DNA of 64,000 bases from Dietzia sp. NCCP-2495 (GCF_026011735.1 NZ_BRVN01000003.1:62001-126000), one strand, 5' to 3'. Counted from the first letter of the stretch, positions 50,493 to 59,907 are shown. Program-made: numbers and translations. The notes: a model not told the origin generated them from the letters alone.

Positions 50493-51302
50493 ATGCCCAC
50501 GTTCCACCGCGGCCACACCACGATCGCCTACACCGACACCGGCGTACCCGAGGGTCGCGAGGACGCCCCGGTGGTGTTCTTCGCCCACGGACTGTTGTTC
50601 TCGGGCTGGATGTTCCACCGCCAGATCGAACATCTCCGGGCGGACTACCGCTGCGTGACCATCGATTTCCGGGGCCAGGGCAACTCGCCGCGGGCGCGGG
50701 GCGGGTACGACATGGACACGCTCGCCGTGGACGTGGCCGAGTTGCTGCGCCACCTGCAGATCCCCGTGGTGAACTTCGTGGGCTTGTCGATGGGCGGTTT
50801 CGTGGGGATGCGCCTGGCGGCCCGGCAGCCGGAGTCGGTCCACACCCTGACCCTCATGGACACCGCCGCCACGGCCGAGGAGCCCGCTAACCGCAGCAAG
50901 TACAAGACGCTGTCGAAGGTGTACCGGCTCACCGGGGTCCGGCCGCTGCGTGCTCGGGTCGCACCCATCATGTTGGCTCCGGGGAATATTGACGCCCCGT
51001 GGGTGGAAGACTGGCTGGCGGCGCTCGATCGGACGGACCGTGCGGGTCTGGCCAAGGCGATCGAGTCCGTGGCGGACCGGGACCCGTGTGAGGACGAGGC
51101 CGTCCGGATCATCGCGCCGACCCTCATCATGGTCGGCGCCGAGGATGCCGCGACGCCGCCGTCCAAGTCGCGGCGGCTCGAGGAACTCATCGCCGACACG
51201 AGCTTCCACGAGATCCCCGGGGCGGGGCATTCGCCCCGTATGGAGCGCCCGGACGAGGTCAATGCCATCCTTTCGGCGTTCCTCTCCGAATACAACGCAT
51301 AG
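50493..51302 (+). CDS. Alpha/beta hydrolase
   Basis: The 269-residue protein is a complete alpha/beta hydrolase: VVFFAHGLLFSGWMF is the oxyanion region, IDFRGQGNSPR the next motif, FVGLSMGGFVGM the nucleophile elbow, VGAEDAATPP the acid and GAGHSPRMERP the histidine. It resembles the haloalkane dehalogenase/esterase-like group, and the substrate is unknown. GAGG lies 5-10 bases before the ATG. A 128-base gap separates it from the phosphatase gene upstream, so it may have its own promoter, and it precedes the MMPL gene on the same strand. Confidence 0.88.
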   Translation: MPTFHRGHTTIAYTDTGVPEGREDAPVVFFAHGLLFSGWMFHRQIEHLRADYRCVTIDFRGQGNSPRARGGYDMDTLAVDVAELLRHLQIPVVNFVGLSMGGFVGMRLAARQPESVHTLTLMDTAATAEEPANRSKYKTLSKVYRLTGVRPLRARVAPIMLAPGNIDAPWVEDWLAALDRTDRAGLAKAIESVADRDPCEDEAVRIIAPTLIMVGAEDAATPPSKSRRLEELIADTSFHEIPGAGHSPRMERPDEVNAILSAFLSEYNA

Positions 51303-51344
51303 GCATATAAGAGCGCCCTACTTCATGTGCGGACAAGGGAACTG

Positions 51345-53666
51345 ATGACAGCGGATCAATCGTCACCGGACGCACCACCGGCAGACCCGGCGGTGAAGTG
51401 GCCCGTCGCGAACGGACCCACCGGCGACAGCGGCTGGGTCGGTGTCCTCACCGGCCGGGTGACCGCCTGGGTGATGCTGCTGGTCATGCTGGTGGCCGCC
51501 GGTGCGGTGTTCGCGTTCGCGTCGTCCGGGTCCGCGTCCGAGGCGCCCAACACGCTGCCCGACGACGCCGAGTCCGCCCTCGTGTCGCAGATCCAGTCGG
51601 AGTTCCCCGACTCCGGCTCGGTTCCGGCGGTCCTGGTCGTGAGCCGGACCGATGGCGGCGAGCTGGGGCCGCAGGGCATCGCCGCCGCGGTCGGCGCGGG
51701 CGAGCGGATGTCCGAGGTCGTGGGCGTCCCGGCCCAGGGGCCCATCCCGTCCGAGGACGGTGCGGCCGCCCTGATGCTCGTGCCGGTCGACTCCGAGATC
51801 CTGTCGGGCAGCGAGGGGAATGAGCTCGTCGCCGACATGCGCGCCGCCGTCTCGGACGGCCTCGACGACGGCGTGAGTGCGCAGCTCACCGGTGGTCCGG
51901 CCTTCGCCGCCGACACCGCCGCAGCGTTCGAGGGCGCCGACTTCCGGCTGTTGGCCGCCACCGCGCTGGTCGTGGCGGTGCTTCTCATCATCACCTACCG
52001 TTCCCCGGTGTTGTGGCTGGTCCCGCTGATCATCATCGGAATCGCCGACCGGGTCGCCTCGCTCGTCGTCGCCGCGCTCGGGGAGGCCGTGGGCGTCACC
52101 GTCGACGGCTCGACGTCGGGCATCGTCTCCGTCCTCGTCTTCGGCGCCGGCACCAACTACGCGCTGCTCCTCGTCTCCCGCTACCGCGAGGAACTGCGCA
52201 AGAACGAGGACAGGCGCGGCGCCCTGCGCGCCGCGTACCGCGGTGCCGTGCCCGCGATCCTGGCCAGCAACATCACCGTCGTCCTGGCTTTGCTCACCCT
52301 GCTGCTGGCTACCCTGCCCAACTACCGCTCGCTCGGTATCTCTGCGGCGGTCGGCCTGATCATCGCCGTGATCTTCGCGCTCGTCGCGCTGCCCGCCGCG
52401 CTCGCCGTGTGCGGCCGCGGTCTTTTCTGGCCGTTCATCCCGCGCCCCGCCACTCCCGCCGCCACGGGCTCCGCGGTGGGCTCCGCGACGCGGGGCGAGC
52501 ATGAGCAGCACGGCAAGCACGAACTGCACACGTCGACGACCCCCGCCGGCTTCGACGACGAGGTCCCGCCCGGGATCTGGGGTCGGATCGCCTCGCGCGT
52601 AGTCCGGAGGCCCGTCACCGTTCTGGTGTCGTGCGTGTTGCTCCTGGTCGTGCTGGCATTCGGGCTCCTCGGCACGCGCGTTGGACTGAGTCAGACCGAG
52701 CAGTTCCGCACCGCGTCCGAGTCGGCTACGGGACTGGAGACGGCGGCCGAGCACTACCCAGCCGGCGTCACCGACCCCGTCACGATCGTCACCCGTACGG
52801 GCACCGAGGGGCAGGTCCTCGAGGCCGTCCAGGGCGTCACGGGCGTGGTCTCCGCTAGCCCGTCGGGAGAATCCGGCACAGGGTGGAGCCGGGTGAACGT
52901 CGTCTTGGACGCCGCCCCGGCCACCGAACGCTCGGAGGAGAGTGTGCTCGGCCTACGCGACGCTGTCGACACGGTCCCCGGCTCCGGGGCGCTCGTGGGT
53001 GGTTCGGTCGCCAAGGCGGTCGACACCTCCGAGGGCAACGTCCGCGACTTCACGCTGGTCGCGCCGCTCATCCTGCTGGTAGTCTTCGTCGTCCTGATCC
53101 TCGTGCTGCGGTCCCTGATCGCCCCGTTGCTGGTGATGTCTGCGACGGTGTTGTCGTCGGTCGCCGCGCTCGGCCTCGGCACCTTCGTCACCACCCAGAT
53201 CCTGGGCTTCCCCGGACTGGACGTCTCGGTGCCGCTGTACAGCTTCTTGTTCCTGGTGGCGCTCGGCGTGGACTATTCGATCTTCCTGACGATCCGCGCC
53301 CGGGAGGAGGCGGCCACCCACGTCACCCGCGAGGCCATGGTTCGTGCCGTCGCGCTGACCGGCGGCGTCATCACCTCAGCCGGCATCGTGCTGGCCTCGG
53401 TGTTCGTGGTGCTCGGCGTGCTGCCGCTCATTGTGCTCACCCAGGTCGGCGTGATCGTGGCGCTCGGCGTGCTGCTCGACACCTTCGTCGTTCGTACGCT
53501 CGTCGTCCCGGCACTGTTCACCCTGGTCGGTGACAAGGTTTGGTGGCCCGGTGATCCGCGGAGCGGCGCCGGCGCCCGTACCTCCCGGAATGCACACGAC
53601 ATCTCCGAATCCGCTCACAGGACCAACGCCACCCCCGCTGATACCGCACAGGAGATCCACTCATGA
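51345..53666 (+). CDS. MMPL-family transporter (YdfJ-type)
   Basis: The 773-residue protein is an RND-superfamily transporter with 12 helices in two halves, each with an external domain and MMPL motif. The second half has the expected Asp-Tyr pair (D643-Y644 in GVDYSIFLTIRAREE) in helix 10. The first half reads GAGTNYALLLVSRYREEL, so the usual Asp of helix 4 is Asn271. This should alter proton coupling if the proton relay is the same as in MmpL3. A His/Gly/Thr-rich linker (about 380-405) joins the halves. AAGGGA lies 6-10 bases before the ATG at 51345. The lipocalin gene overlaps its stop by 4 bases, so a joint envelope-lipid role is likely. Confidence 0.92.
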   Translation: MTADQSSPDAPPADPAVKWPVANGPTGDSGWVGVLTGRVTAWVMLLVMLVAAGAVFAFASSGSASEAPNTLPDDAESALVSQIQSEFPDSGSVPAVLVVSRTDGGELGPQGIAAAVGAGERMSEVVGVPAQGPIPSEDGAAALMLVPVDSEILSGSEGNELVADMRAAVSDGLDDGVSAQLTGGPAFAADTAAAFEGADFRLLAATALVVAVLLIITYRSPVLWLVPLIIIGIADRVASLVVAALGEAVGVTVDGSTSGIVSVLVFGAGTNYALLLVSRYREELRKNEDRRGALRAAYRGAVPAILASNITVVLALLTLLLATLPNYRSLGISAAVGLIIAVIFALVALPAALAVCGRGLFWPFIPRPATPAATGSAVGSATRGEHEQHGKHELHTSTTPAGFDDEVPPGIWGRIASRVVRRPVTVLVSCVLLLVVLAFGLLGTRVGLSQTEQFRTASESATGLETAAEHYPAGVTDPVTIVTRTGTEGQVLEAVQGVTGVVSASPSGESGTGWSRVNVVLDAAPATERSEESVLGLRDAVDTVPGSGALVGGSVAKAVDTSEGNVRDFTLVAPLILLVVFVVLILVLRSLIAPLLVMSATVLSSVAALGLGTFVTTQILGFPGLDVSVPLYSFLFLVALGVDYSIFLTIRAREEAATHVTREAMVRAVALTGGVITSAGIVLASVFVVLGVLPLIVLTQVGVIVALGVLLDTFVVRTLVVPALFTLVGDKVWWPGDPRSGAGARTSRNAHDISESAHRTNATPADTAQEIHS

Positions 53667-54358
53667 ATCCGCTCCGCGCTACCCGAATCCGCTCACTGCT
53701 CACCATCTCGGTGATCGCGCCACTGCTCGCCGCCGGTCTCGCGGCCGCCCCGACTGCAGGCGCCCAGGACCTCACCGACGGAGGACGCCTGGGGGGCGGT
53801 TCCTCGCAACTGCTGCCCGACGGCGTCGTGCTCGGCTCCGTGGGGGGACCCGAGCTCAGCCAGGTCGACTTCGTCGACCTGGAGAGATATGCGGGTCGGT
53901 GGTATCAGGTGGCCGCCATCCCGCAGCCGTACACGCTGCAGTGCACCAACGACACCCAGGCCGAGTACGGGATCACCGCACCCGGCACGGTGTCGGTCCG
54001 CAACACCTGCGGTTCGGCCGTCAGCTCCGAGTCCATGATCGAGGGTGAGGCCACCGTCCGCGACACCGACACCAACGCCTCGCTCCGGGTGAACTTCCCG
54101 ATGGTTCCGTTCCAGGACGAGAACGGGCCCGTCAACTACCGGATCACCTATCTGGCCGACGACTACTCGGTGGCCATCGTGGGTGATCCGACCCGGTCTT
54201 CGGGATTCGTGCTCAGTCGTGAACCGGTGCTCGCTCCCGAGCAGTGGTCGACAGTGCGACAGGTGATCGAAAACCGGGGTTGGTGGTCGTGCGCCTTCCT
54301 CACCGTTCCGATGGCAGAAGGCCGCGGCGATGTGACGCCGCTGTGCCTGCTGCCCTGA
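53663..54358 (+). CDS. Secreted lipocalin (Blc-like)
   Basis: The 231-residue precursor has a signal peptide (LLTISVIAPLLAAGLAAAPTAGAQ) and a lipocalin domain with the GxW signature RYAGRWYQVAAIPQPYTLQC at about residues 75-94. YRITYLADDYSVAIVGDPTRSSGFVLSREP is the typical later part of bacterial lipocalins (quoted in two overlapping pieces by position 150-178). Conserved cysteines (QCTND, NTCGS) may pair. It should carry a hydrophobic ligand outside the cell. ATGA overlap with the MMPL transporter stop implies coupled translation and suggests transfer of a lipid exported by the transporter. Confidence 0.88.
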   Translation: MNPLRATRIRSLLTISVIAPLLAAGLAAAPTAGAQDLTDGGRLGGGSSQLLPDGVVLGSVGGPELSQVDFVDLERYAGRWYQVAAIPQPYTLQCTNDTQAEYGITAPGTVSVRNTCGSAVSSESMIEGEATVRDTDTNASLRVNFPMVPFQDENGPVNYRITYLADDYSVAIVGDPTRSSGFVLSREPVLAPEQWSTVRQVIENRGWWSCAFLTVPMAEGRGDVTPLCLLP

Positions 54359-54380
54359 CGAGAGTGATGGGTGAGTTCCG

Positions 54381-55850
54381 ATGAGCATCGATGTCAGTTG
54401 CACGGTTCCCGTGGCCCCGGCCGAGGCGTGGCGCTACCTCGCCGCGCCGGGCGCGCTGCGGCGGCTGTCCCCACCGTTCATGTCCTTGCGCCCGGTGCAC
54501 GAGGCGGGATCGCTGCGCGACGGCGAGGCCGTACTCGAACCCCGAACCGCCCTGCCGGGACCGCTGGCCGCACGGTTCGGCCCCCGGTGGGTCGCGCGGC
54601 ACGATCCCCAGGGCTTCGTCGACGGCGAGCGCTTCGTCGACCGCTGCGTGTCCGAGCCCTACGCCACGGCGACCGGGTGGGTGCACGTGCATACCGTGAC
54701 CGCCGGACCGACCGGCACCGCCATGCTCGGCGATCGCGTCGAGGCCCGCGTCCCCGAGCCGATGCTGACCCGTGTTTTCGCCTACCGGTACCGCCAGATG
54801 GCCGCCGACCTGGAGACGATCGCGCAGTTCGGCTCGGCAGCGGCGCCGGCAACGAAGCTCCTGACCGTCGCGGTGACGGGCGCGTCTGGCCTTATCGGTA
54901 CGGCGATGACCGCGCTCCTCGGCGTCGCGGGGCACCGGGTCATCCGGCTGACCCGCCCGGGCAGTGGCCTCAACGCCGGTAGAGACGGCACCGGTAGAGA
55001 CGGCGCCGGGAACCACGACGACAACGCCGTCGACCCCGCTCGCGCTCACCGGTCCGAGCGAGTCTGGGACCCGGCCGCTCCGGCGCCTGATCTGCTCGAC
55101 GGTGTCGACGTCCTGGTCCACCTGGCCGGCGCGTCGATCGCCGGTCGTTTCACCGGCAGCCACCTGCGGAAGGTGCGCGACAGCCGGATCGACCCCACCC
55201 GCCGGCTGGCGGAACTCGTGGCCGCGCGCGACGGCGCCACCGCGATGGTGTGTGCGTCGGCCGTCGGCTTCTACGGCGCCGACCGCGGCGGGGAACCACT
55301 GTCCGAATCGGCGGCCAACGGCACCGGGCCGCTCGCTGGGATCGTCGCGGACTGGGAGCGCGCCTGCGAACCCGCCCGGCGGGCAGGTGCTCGCGTGGTG
55401 AACGTGCGGACCGGGCTCGTGCTCTCGGCGGCCGGCGGGATGCTGCCGCCGCTGGCGGCGATCACCCGGACCGGCCTGGGCGGTCGCCTCGGCTCCGGGC
55501 GGCAGTGGATGTCGTGGATCTCGCTCGACGACCTCACAGACGTCTACCTGCGGGCGATCGTCGACCCGGCGCTCGCCGGTGTCGTCAACGGAACCGCGCC
55601 GGAGCCGGTCACCAACGAGGACTTCACGCGGGAACTCGGCGCTGTGCTGCATCGCCCGACGGTGGTCCCGGTGCCGGGGTGGGCACCCGGGCTGCTTCTC
55701 GGAAGCCGAGGCGCTGACGAACTCGCGTTGGCGGATCAGCGGGTGCTGCCCCACACGCTGACCGAGCTCGATCATCACTTCCGCTACCCGCGACTGCGTG
55801 AGGCGCTGGAACACGAACTCGGTGCGGAGAGCCTGCCCACCGCGCTGTAG
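54381..55850 (+). CDS. TIGR01777-family NAD-dependent epimerase with N-terminal SRPBCC domain
   Basis: The 489-residue protein is a two-domain fusion. Residues 1-150 are an SRPBCC ligand-binding domain (CTVPVAPAEAWRYLAAPGALRRLSPP by position 8-33, then a strand-helix end with MAADLETIAQFG). Residues 160-480 are an SDR-like TIGR01777 domain: VAVTGASGLIGTAMTALL, HLAGASIAGRF, SAVGFYGADRGG, and GRQWMSWISLDDLTDVYLRA. The fusion is common in actinobacteria; function is unknown, but relatives are linked to cell division in plants and cyanobacteria. A Gly/Asp/Asn/Arg-rich insert lies near 197-215. It starts 22 bases after the lipocalin gene, so it may be the third gene of that operon. Confidence 0.88.
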   Translation: MSIDVSCTVPVAPAEAWRYLAAPGALRRLSPPFMSLRPVHEAGSLRDGEAVLEPRTALPGPLAARFGPRWVARHDPQGFVDGERFVDRCVSEPYATATGWVHVHTVTAGPTGTAMLGDRVEARVPEPMLTRVFAYRYRQMAADLETIAQFGSAAAPATKLLTVAVTGASGLIGTAMTALLGVAGHRVIRLTRPGSGLNAGRDGTGRDGAGNHDDNAVDPARAHRSERVWDPAAPAPDLLDGVDVLVHLAGASIAGRFTGSHLRKVRDSRIDPTRRLAELVAARDGATAMVCASAVGFYGADRGGEPLSESAANGTGPLAGIVADWERACEPARRAGARVVNVRTGLVLSAAGGMLPPLAAITRTGLGGRLGSGRQWMSWISLDDLTDVYLRAIVDPALAGVVNGTAPEPVTNEDFTRELGAVLHRPTVVPVPGWAPGLLLGSRGADELALADQRVLPHTLTELDHHFRYPRLREALEHELGAESLPTAL

Positions 55851-55898
55851 CGGCGCCTGGCGTGACGCGCAGGGTTCCCCGGCGTTGTTGTCGGACGC

Positions 55899-56633
55899 TC
55901 AGCGCTGCAGGATCATCGGGACGAGCACGCGCCGCGCGAGGCCACGGATTTCGTCCTCGGACTGCACGAGCGGCGGGCCGTCGGGCATCACCACCAGCGA
56001 GTGGAGGAACCGGCCGACGGCGCTGCCGACCTCGCGCGACTGGTCCTCGACCTCCGTGTCGGTCATCGCGCGGGTGTGGACGTCGGCGTCCCACGTGTTG
56101 CGGACGAACTCCGCGACGATCTCGGTGATCGCGGCGAGCACCGAGTCGGACTGCCCGGCCAGCACGGCCATGGTCTCGATCTTGTCCACCTCGATGAGCC
56201 GGCGGACTAACTCGCTCTCGCGGATGTCGAACACCGTGCCCACGAGCAGATCCTCGACGTGCCGCACCGGGTCCCATTCCAGCGACTCGAACGACGTGAA
56301 CCGGGCGTTGACGGACATCATCAACCGCTGTGCCTCGTGCGCGTAGATGGCGCGGAGCATCTGGTCGCGCGTCCCAAGTCGCCTGTAGAGGGTCACCCGG
56401 GTCACGCCGGCCGCTCGTGCGATGTCGTCCGTGCTCGACGCCTTGATCCCGCGCTCGGCGAGGACCGAACACGCCACCTCGATGATGCGGATGTCCTCCG
56501 CGTCATGCACGACAGCGGCGCCGCCGTCCGCATCCTCCGCAGAAGGGCTGTCGGAGGATGCATCACCGGACGCTGTGCTGTCAGGCACTGCGTCGGCAGG
56601 ACGGTCGGCGCCGCGGCGAGTGTTACGTGTCAC
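55899..56633 (-). CDS. TetR-family transcriptional regulator
   Basis: The 244-residue protein has an acidic, disordered N-terminus (residues 1-45) and then a TetR DNA-binding domain (about 46-95: EVACSVLAERGIKASSTDD, ARAAGVTRVTLYRRLGTRDQ). The helical C-terminal domain has ALTERNATING basic and acidic residues and an FVRNTWDADVHTRAMT segment. Ligand unknown. TAACAT lies 6 bases before the GTG start, consistent with a leaderless mRNA, and two direct TGTTACG copies flank this region (56611-56647), which may be part of an operator. It is convergent with the TIGR01777 gene and lies downstream of the SPFH gene on the same strand. Confidence 0.87.
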   Translation of the reverse strand: MTRNTRRGADRPADAVPDSTASGDASSDSPSAEDADGGAAVVHDAEDIRIIEVACSVLAERGIKASSTDDIARAAGVTRVTLYRRLGTRDQMLRAIYAHEAQRLMMSVNARFTSFESLEWDPVRHVEDLLVGTVFDIRESELVRRLIEVDKIETMAVLAGQSDSVLAAITEIVAEFVRNTWDADVHTRAMTDTEVEDQSREVGSAVGRFLHSLVVMPDGPPLVQSEDEIRGLARRVLVPMILQR

Positions 56634-56698
56634 TCGTTCATGTTACGACCTGAGAGTGGGCCGTGAGGCGTCACCGTGGAGCTGGTCGACGCAGATGG

Positions 56699-58000
56699 TC
56701 AGCGGGACTGCTCGCCCTCGACCGGGTAGGCACTGTAGCTGCTGGGCGAAGTCCCAGGCTGCGGGGCCTGCGGCCCGTCGATTGCGGCTGTGTCGACCTG
56801 TCCGGGTGCAGCCTGGCCAGATGTAGAGGGGTCGGGCGCGGCCCCACCCTCGGATTCGGGAACCATGTCGAAGACGCCGGGCCTGGGCTTGCTCGCGCGG
56901 GTCTCCTCCTCGGCCACCGAGGTGGTGCCCTTCGCCGCGGCCTCCGCCATGGCGACGGACCGCGCGATCTCGGGATCAGTGGAGGTGTCGAACCACTCGT
57001 CCGGCGCGGACGGCAGATCGGCGTCGGTGTCGACCTCCGAGGGCTCGTAGCGGAACACGCCGTCGTCGTCCTTCTTGGCCACGGCCTTAGCGAAGTTCTC
57101 CAGGGAATCCCCGAACTGCGATGGGATCATCCACATCGTGGCCGCGTCGCCCTTGGCCATCTCGGGCAGGTTCTGCACGTACTGGTACGCCAGCATCTCC
57201 GGGGTGGGCTTCGACGCCTTGACCGCCGCGTTGACGCGGGCGATCGCGGCGGCCTGGCCCTCGGCGACGAGGTATCGCGCGGCGCGCTCACCCTGGGCGC
57301 GCAGCATGCGGGACTGCCGGTCGGCCTCGGCCGCGAGGATGGCGGCCTGCTTGTTGCCCTCGGCGTCGAGGATCGCGGCCTGCTTGGCGCCCTGTGCCGT
57401 GGTGATCGCGGCCTCGCGCTGCCCCTCGGCGGTGAGGATGGTGGCACGCTTCTCACGGTCGGCCCGCATCTGCTTCTCCATCGAGTCCTGGATGGAGGGC
57501 GGCGGATCGATCGAGCGCAGCTCGACCCGGGCCACGCGCAGGCCCCAGCGGCCGGTCTCGGAATCGAGCACACCGCGCAACTGCTTGTTGATCATGTCGC
57601 GACTGGTCAGCGTCTGCTCGAGGGTCAGACCGCCGACGACGTTCCGCAGCGTCGTGGTGGCGAGCTGCTCCACCGCGATGATGTAGTTGTTGATCTCGTA
57701 GACCGCCGACTTGGGATCGGTGACCTGGAAGTACACGACCGTGTCGATGCTCAGGGTGAGGTTGTCCTCGGTGATCATCGACTGCGGCGGGAAGGTCACG
57801 ACCCGCTCGCGCAGGTCGACCTTGGCGCGTACCCGGTCGATGAACGGGATGATCAGCGTGAGCTGTCCGCTCGCGGTGCGCTGGTAGCGCCCGAGTCGTT
57901 CGATGACCGCCGCCTCGGCCTGGGGGATGAGCTTCACCGAGCTCGCCACCACCGAGGCGATCAGGACGACGATGACGGCTAAGAAGATCAATCCGCCCAT
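56699..58000 (-). CDS. SPFH/band 7 membrane protein (QmcA/stomatin-like)
   Basis: The 433-residue protein has one N-terminal membrane helix (about residues 3-25), an SPFH domain (about 25-200, with PQAEAAVIERLGRYQRTASG, ITEDNLTLSIDTVVYFQVTDP and RWGLRVARVELRSIDPP), then a long Ala/Glu/Gln-rich coiled-coil (about 180-260, ILTAEGQREAAITTAQGAK and similar repeats). The last 110 residues are acidic and Pro/Ser-rich. It is the usual partner of the NfeD protein encoded just upstream and should form membrane scaffolds (relative: M. tuberculosis Rv1488). GGAGGAAA lies 4-11 bases before the ATG. Confidence 0.92.
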   Translation of the reverse strand: MGGLIFLAVIVVLIASVVASSVKLIPQAEAAVIERLGRYQRTASGQLTLIIPFIDRVRAKVDLRERVVTFPPQSMITEDNLTLSIDTVVYFQVTDPKSAVYEINNYIIAVEQLATTTLRNVVGGLTLEQTLTSRDMINKQLRGVLDSETGRWGLRVARVELRSIDPPPSIQDSMEKQMRADREKRATILTAEGQREAAITTAQGAKQAAILDAEGNKQAAILAAEADRQSRMLRAQGERAARYLVAEGQAAAIARVNAAVKASKPTPEMLAYQYVQNLPEMAKGDAATMWMIPSQFGDSLENFAKAVAKKDDDGVFRYEPSEVDTDADLPSAPDEWFDTSTDPEIARSVAMAEAAAKGTTSVAEEETRASKPRPGVFDMVPESEGGAAPDPSTSGQAAPGQVDTAAIDGPQAPQPGTSPSSYSAYPVEGEQSR

Positions 58001-58056
58001 GGGTTTCCTCCGATTGTGTCGTGAGTGTCAGCGGTGCGCCGCGGGCACGGGTGGCC

Positions 58057-58491
58057 CTAGAAGCCGCGCACGACGATCGCCGTGGCGCCTTCGATCTCGT
58101 GCACGAGGACCTTGTCTCCGGCTGCGAACGTCTCCCCCTCGAGGAGTGCGCGCGCCGTCCAGGTGTCGCCGGCGATCTCGACCAGTCCACCCTCACCGTC
58201 GATCTCCTCGACCACGGTGCCGTTGCGGCCCGTGAGCGCGGCCGTGTTGGTGTCGTGCTCCGGCAGCGCCGAGAGCATGCGCCGGCGTACGACCGGGCGG
58301 ACGGCGGCGAGCATGACCACGGAGACGAGGGCGAACGCCAACGCCTGCCCCCATAGCGGTGCACCGAGGAACGCCGCCCCGGAACCACCGAGGGCACCGA
58401 CGGCGAGCATGATGAAAAGCAGCTCCCCGCCTGCGGCCTCGCCAGCGGCGAGCAGTACCGCAGCGCCGAGCCACATGAGTCCTACGTGCAT
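58057..58491 (-). CDS. NfeD-family membrane protein
   Basis: The 144-residue protein has about three membrane helices (residues 5-70, with LLAAGEAAGGELLFIMLAVGAL) and a C-terminal OB-fold domain (about 80-144, TGRNGTVVEEIDGEGGLVEI, then VLVHEIEGATAIVVRGF). NfeD proteins pair with SPFH proteins in membrane microdomains; the SPFH gene follows 56 bases downstream, making the classical nfeD-qmcA operon. TAGGGT lies 6 bases before the ATG, so its mRNA is probably leaderless, in a 53-base gap shared with the divergent CDF gene. Confidence 0.88.
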   Translation of the reverse strand: MHVGLMWLGAAVLLAAGEAAGGELLFIMLAVGALGGSGAAFLGAPLWGQALAFALVSVVMLAAVRPVVRRRMLSALPEHDTNTAALTGRNGTVVEEIDGEGGLVEIAGDTWTARALLEGETFAAGDKVLVHEIEGATAIVVRGF

Positions 58492-58544
58492 GCCCCGACC
58501 CTACAGTTAACGGGCGTCCGGACGGCGGGACTACTGTCGGTGCG

Positions 58545-59435
58545 GTGTCAACGCTGAAGAAGTTCGCCTGGCTCTCGGTGGCCACGGCGATCGTCACGAT
58601 CCTCATCAAGCTGACCGCCTGGTACGTCACGGGTTCGGTGGGTCTGCTCTCGGACGCGGCGGAGTCCGTGGTCAACCTGGTGGCGGCGCTCATCGCGGTG
58701 TGGGCCGTGACCGTCGCGGAGCGGCCGGCGGACGACGACCACCAGTACGGCCACTCCAAGGTGGAGTACTTCTCCGCGGGCGTCGAGGGCGCGATGATCT
58801 TCGTGGCAGCGGCGTTCATCCTCGTCGTCGGCGTCGAACGGATCATCAACCCGGTCCCGTTGGAGTCGATGGGAATCGGCCTGGGGATCTCGGTGGTCGC
58901 CGCGGTGATGAACGGGGTCGTCGGGCTCGTCCTCATGCGCGCGGGTGACGCGCACCGCTCGCCGACCCTCAAGGCCGACGGCAAGCACCTCATGACCGAC
59001 GTGGTCACCTCGGGCGGCGTCGTGGTCGGGTTGACGCTGGCGTGGCTCACGGGGTGGGAGATCCTCGACCCGCTGGTGGCGATCGCCGTGGGCATCAACA
59101 TCCTGTTCGTCGGCTACAAGCTCGTCCGTGAATCCGGGATGGGGCTCATGGACGCGACCCTGCCGGAGGAGGACAACCGCGCGATCGAGGAGATCCTGGA
59201 GCGGCACCGCGAGGCGGGGAGTGTGGACTTCCACGAGCTGCGCACCCGCGAATCCGGTAAGTGGCGCTTCGTGGAGTTCCACGCTCTGGTCCCGGGCGAG
59301 TGGAGCGTCGACCGCGGCCACGAACTGGTGGAGCAGGTGGAGCAGGAGATCCACGCCGCACTGTCGAACACGCACATCACGAGCCATCTCGAGCCGATCG
59401 AGGACGAGCGGGCGTACAACGACGTGCACCTCTGA
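58545..59435 (+). CDS. Cation diffusion facilitator (CDF) metal exporter
   Basis: The 296-residue protein has six membrane helices (about residues 10-205) and a cytoplasmic C-terminal domain (about 210-296). Metal-site residues are visible: GLLSDAAESVVN in helix 2 and KADGKHLMTDVVTSGG in helix 5, with the cytoplasmic loop DDDHQYGHSKVEYF. The CTD has VDFHELRTRESG and FVEFHALVPG. It should export Zn2+, Fe2+ or Mn2+ by proton exchange; the metal cannot be chosen with certainty. TACTGT lies 7 bases before the GTG start (leaderless pattern). Confidence 0.9.
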   Translation: MSTLKKFAWLSVATAIVTILIKLTAWYVTGSVGLLSDAAESVVNLVAALIAVWAVTVAERPADDDHQYGHSKVEYFSAGVEGAMIFVAAAFILVVGVERIINPVPLESMGIGLGISVVAAVMNGVVGLVLMRAGDAHRSPTLKADGKHLMTDVVTSGGVVVGLTLAWLTGWEILDPLVAIAVGINILFVGYKLVRESGMGLMDATLPEEDNRAIEEILERHREAGSVDFHELRTRESGKWRFVEFHALVPGEWSVDRGHELVEQVEQEIHAALSNTHITSHLEPIEDERAYNDVHL

Positions 59436-59508
59436 GCCCTCTGGGTCCGCTGAGTCCTCTGAGTCGGAGTGGGCTCGTCGCCCGCGTCTCGGTCGTAGGC
59501 TTACCGGT

Positions 59509-59907
59509 GTGCCCCACCCGATCATGTTCGACGACGACGACCCGTTGCTCGCCCGGCTGAGACAGGTCTGCCTGGCGCTCCCCGACGCAGCCGAGAAGGT
59601 CTCGCACGGCCGGGTGCTCTGGTACACGACCAAGGTCTTCGGGGTGTTCGGCGGCAAGATCAAGGGCGACCACTCCGATCCGCTGCTCGACCGCGCCCTG
59701 CTGTTCCTGCCGTACCCCGGTGAGCGGCGGGCGCTGGAGCAGGACGAGCGATTCCACGTGCCCGCCTACTACGGCCCGGCCGGGTGGCTGGCCCTGCCGC
59801 TGGACTCAGGTGACGTGGACTGGGACGAGGTGGCCGAGCTGGTCGAGTCCTCGTACCGCCAGACAGCGGGCGTCCGCCGGGTGGCGAGGCTGGACGAGCC
59901 CAGCTGA
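59509..59907 (+). CDS. MmcQ/YjbR family protein
   Basis: The 132-residue protein shows the YjbR/MmcQ pattern: RLRQVCLALPDAAEKVSHGR near the start, WYTTKVFGVFGGKIKG, then a central RFHVPAYYGPAGWLALPLD and VDWDEVAELVESSYRQTAG at the end. The family adopts a double-wing DNA-binding-like fold with no defined function. TAGGCT lies exactly 7 bases before the GTG at 59509, supporting this start; an ATG at 59524 would trim five residues. It follows the CDF gene by 73 bases and is convergent with the nitrilase-family gene. Confidence 0.83.
   Translation: MPHPIMFDDDDPLLARLRQVCLALPDAAEKVSHGRVLWYTTKVFGVFGGKIKGDHSDPLLDRALLFLPYPGERRALEQDERFHVPAYYGPAGWLALPLDSGDVDWDEVAELVESSYRQTAGVRRVARLDEPS

Noticed and set aside
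51345-53666. Orthologue of the mycolate flippase MmpL3
   Set aside because: It is shorter, lacks the long C-terminal domain, has a substituted first Asp-Tyr pair, and resembles the general YdfJ type.
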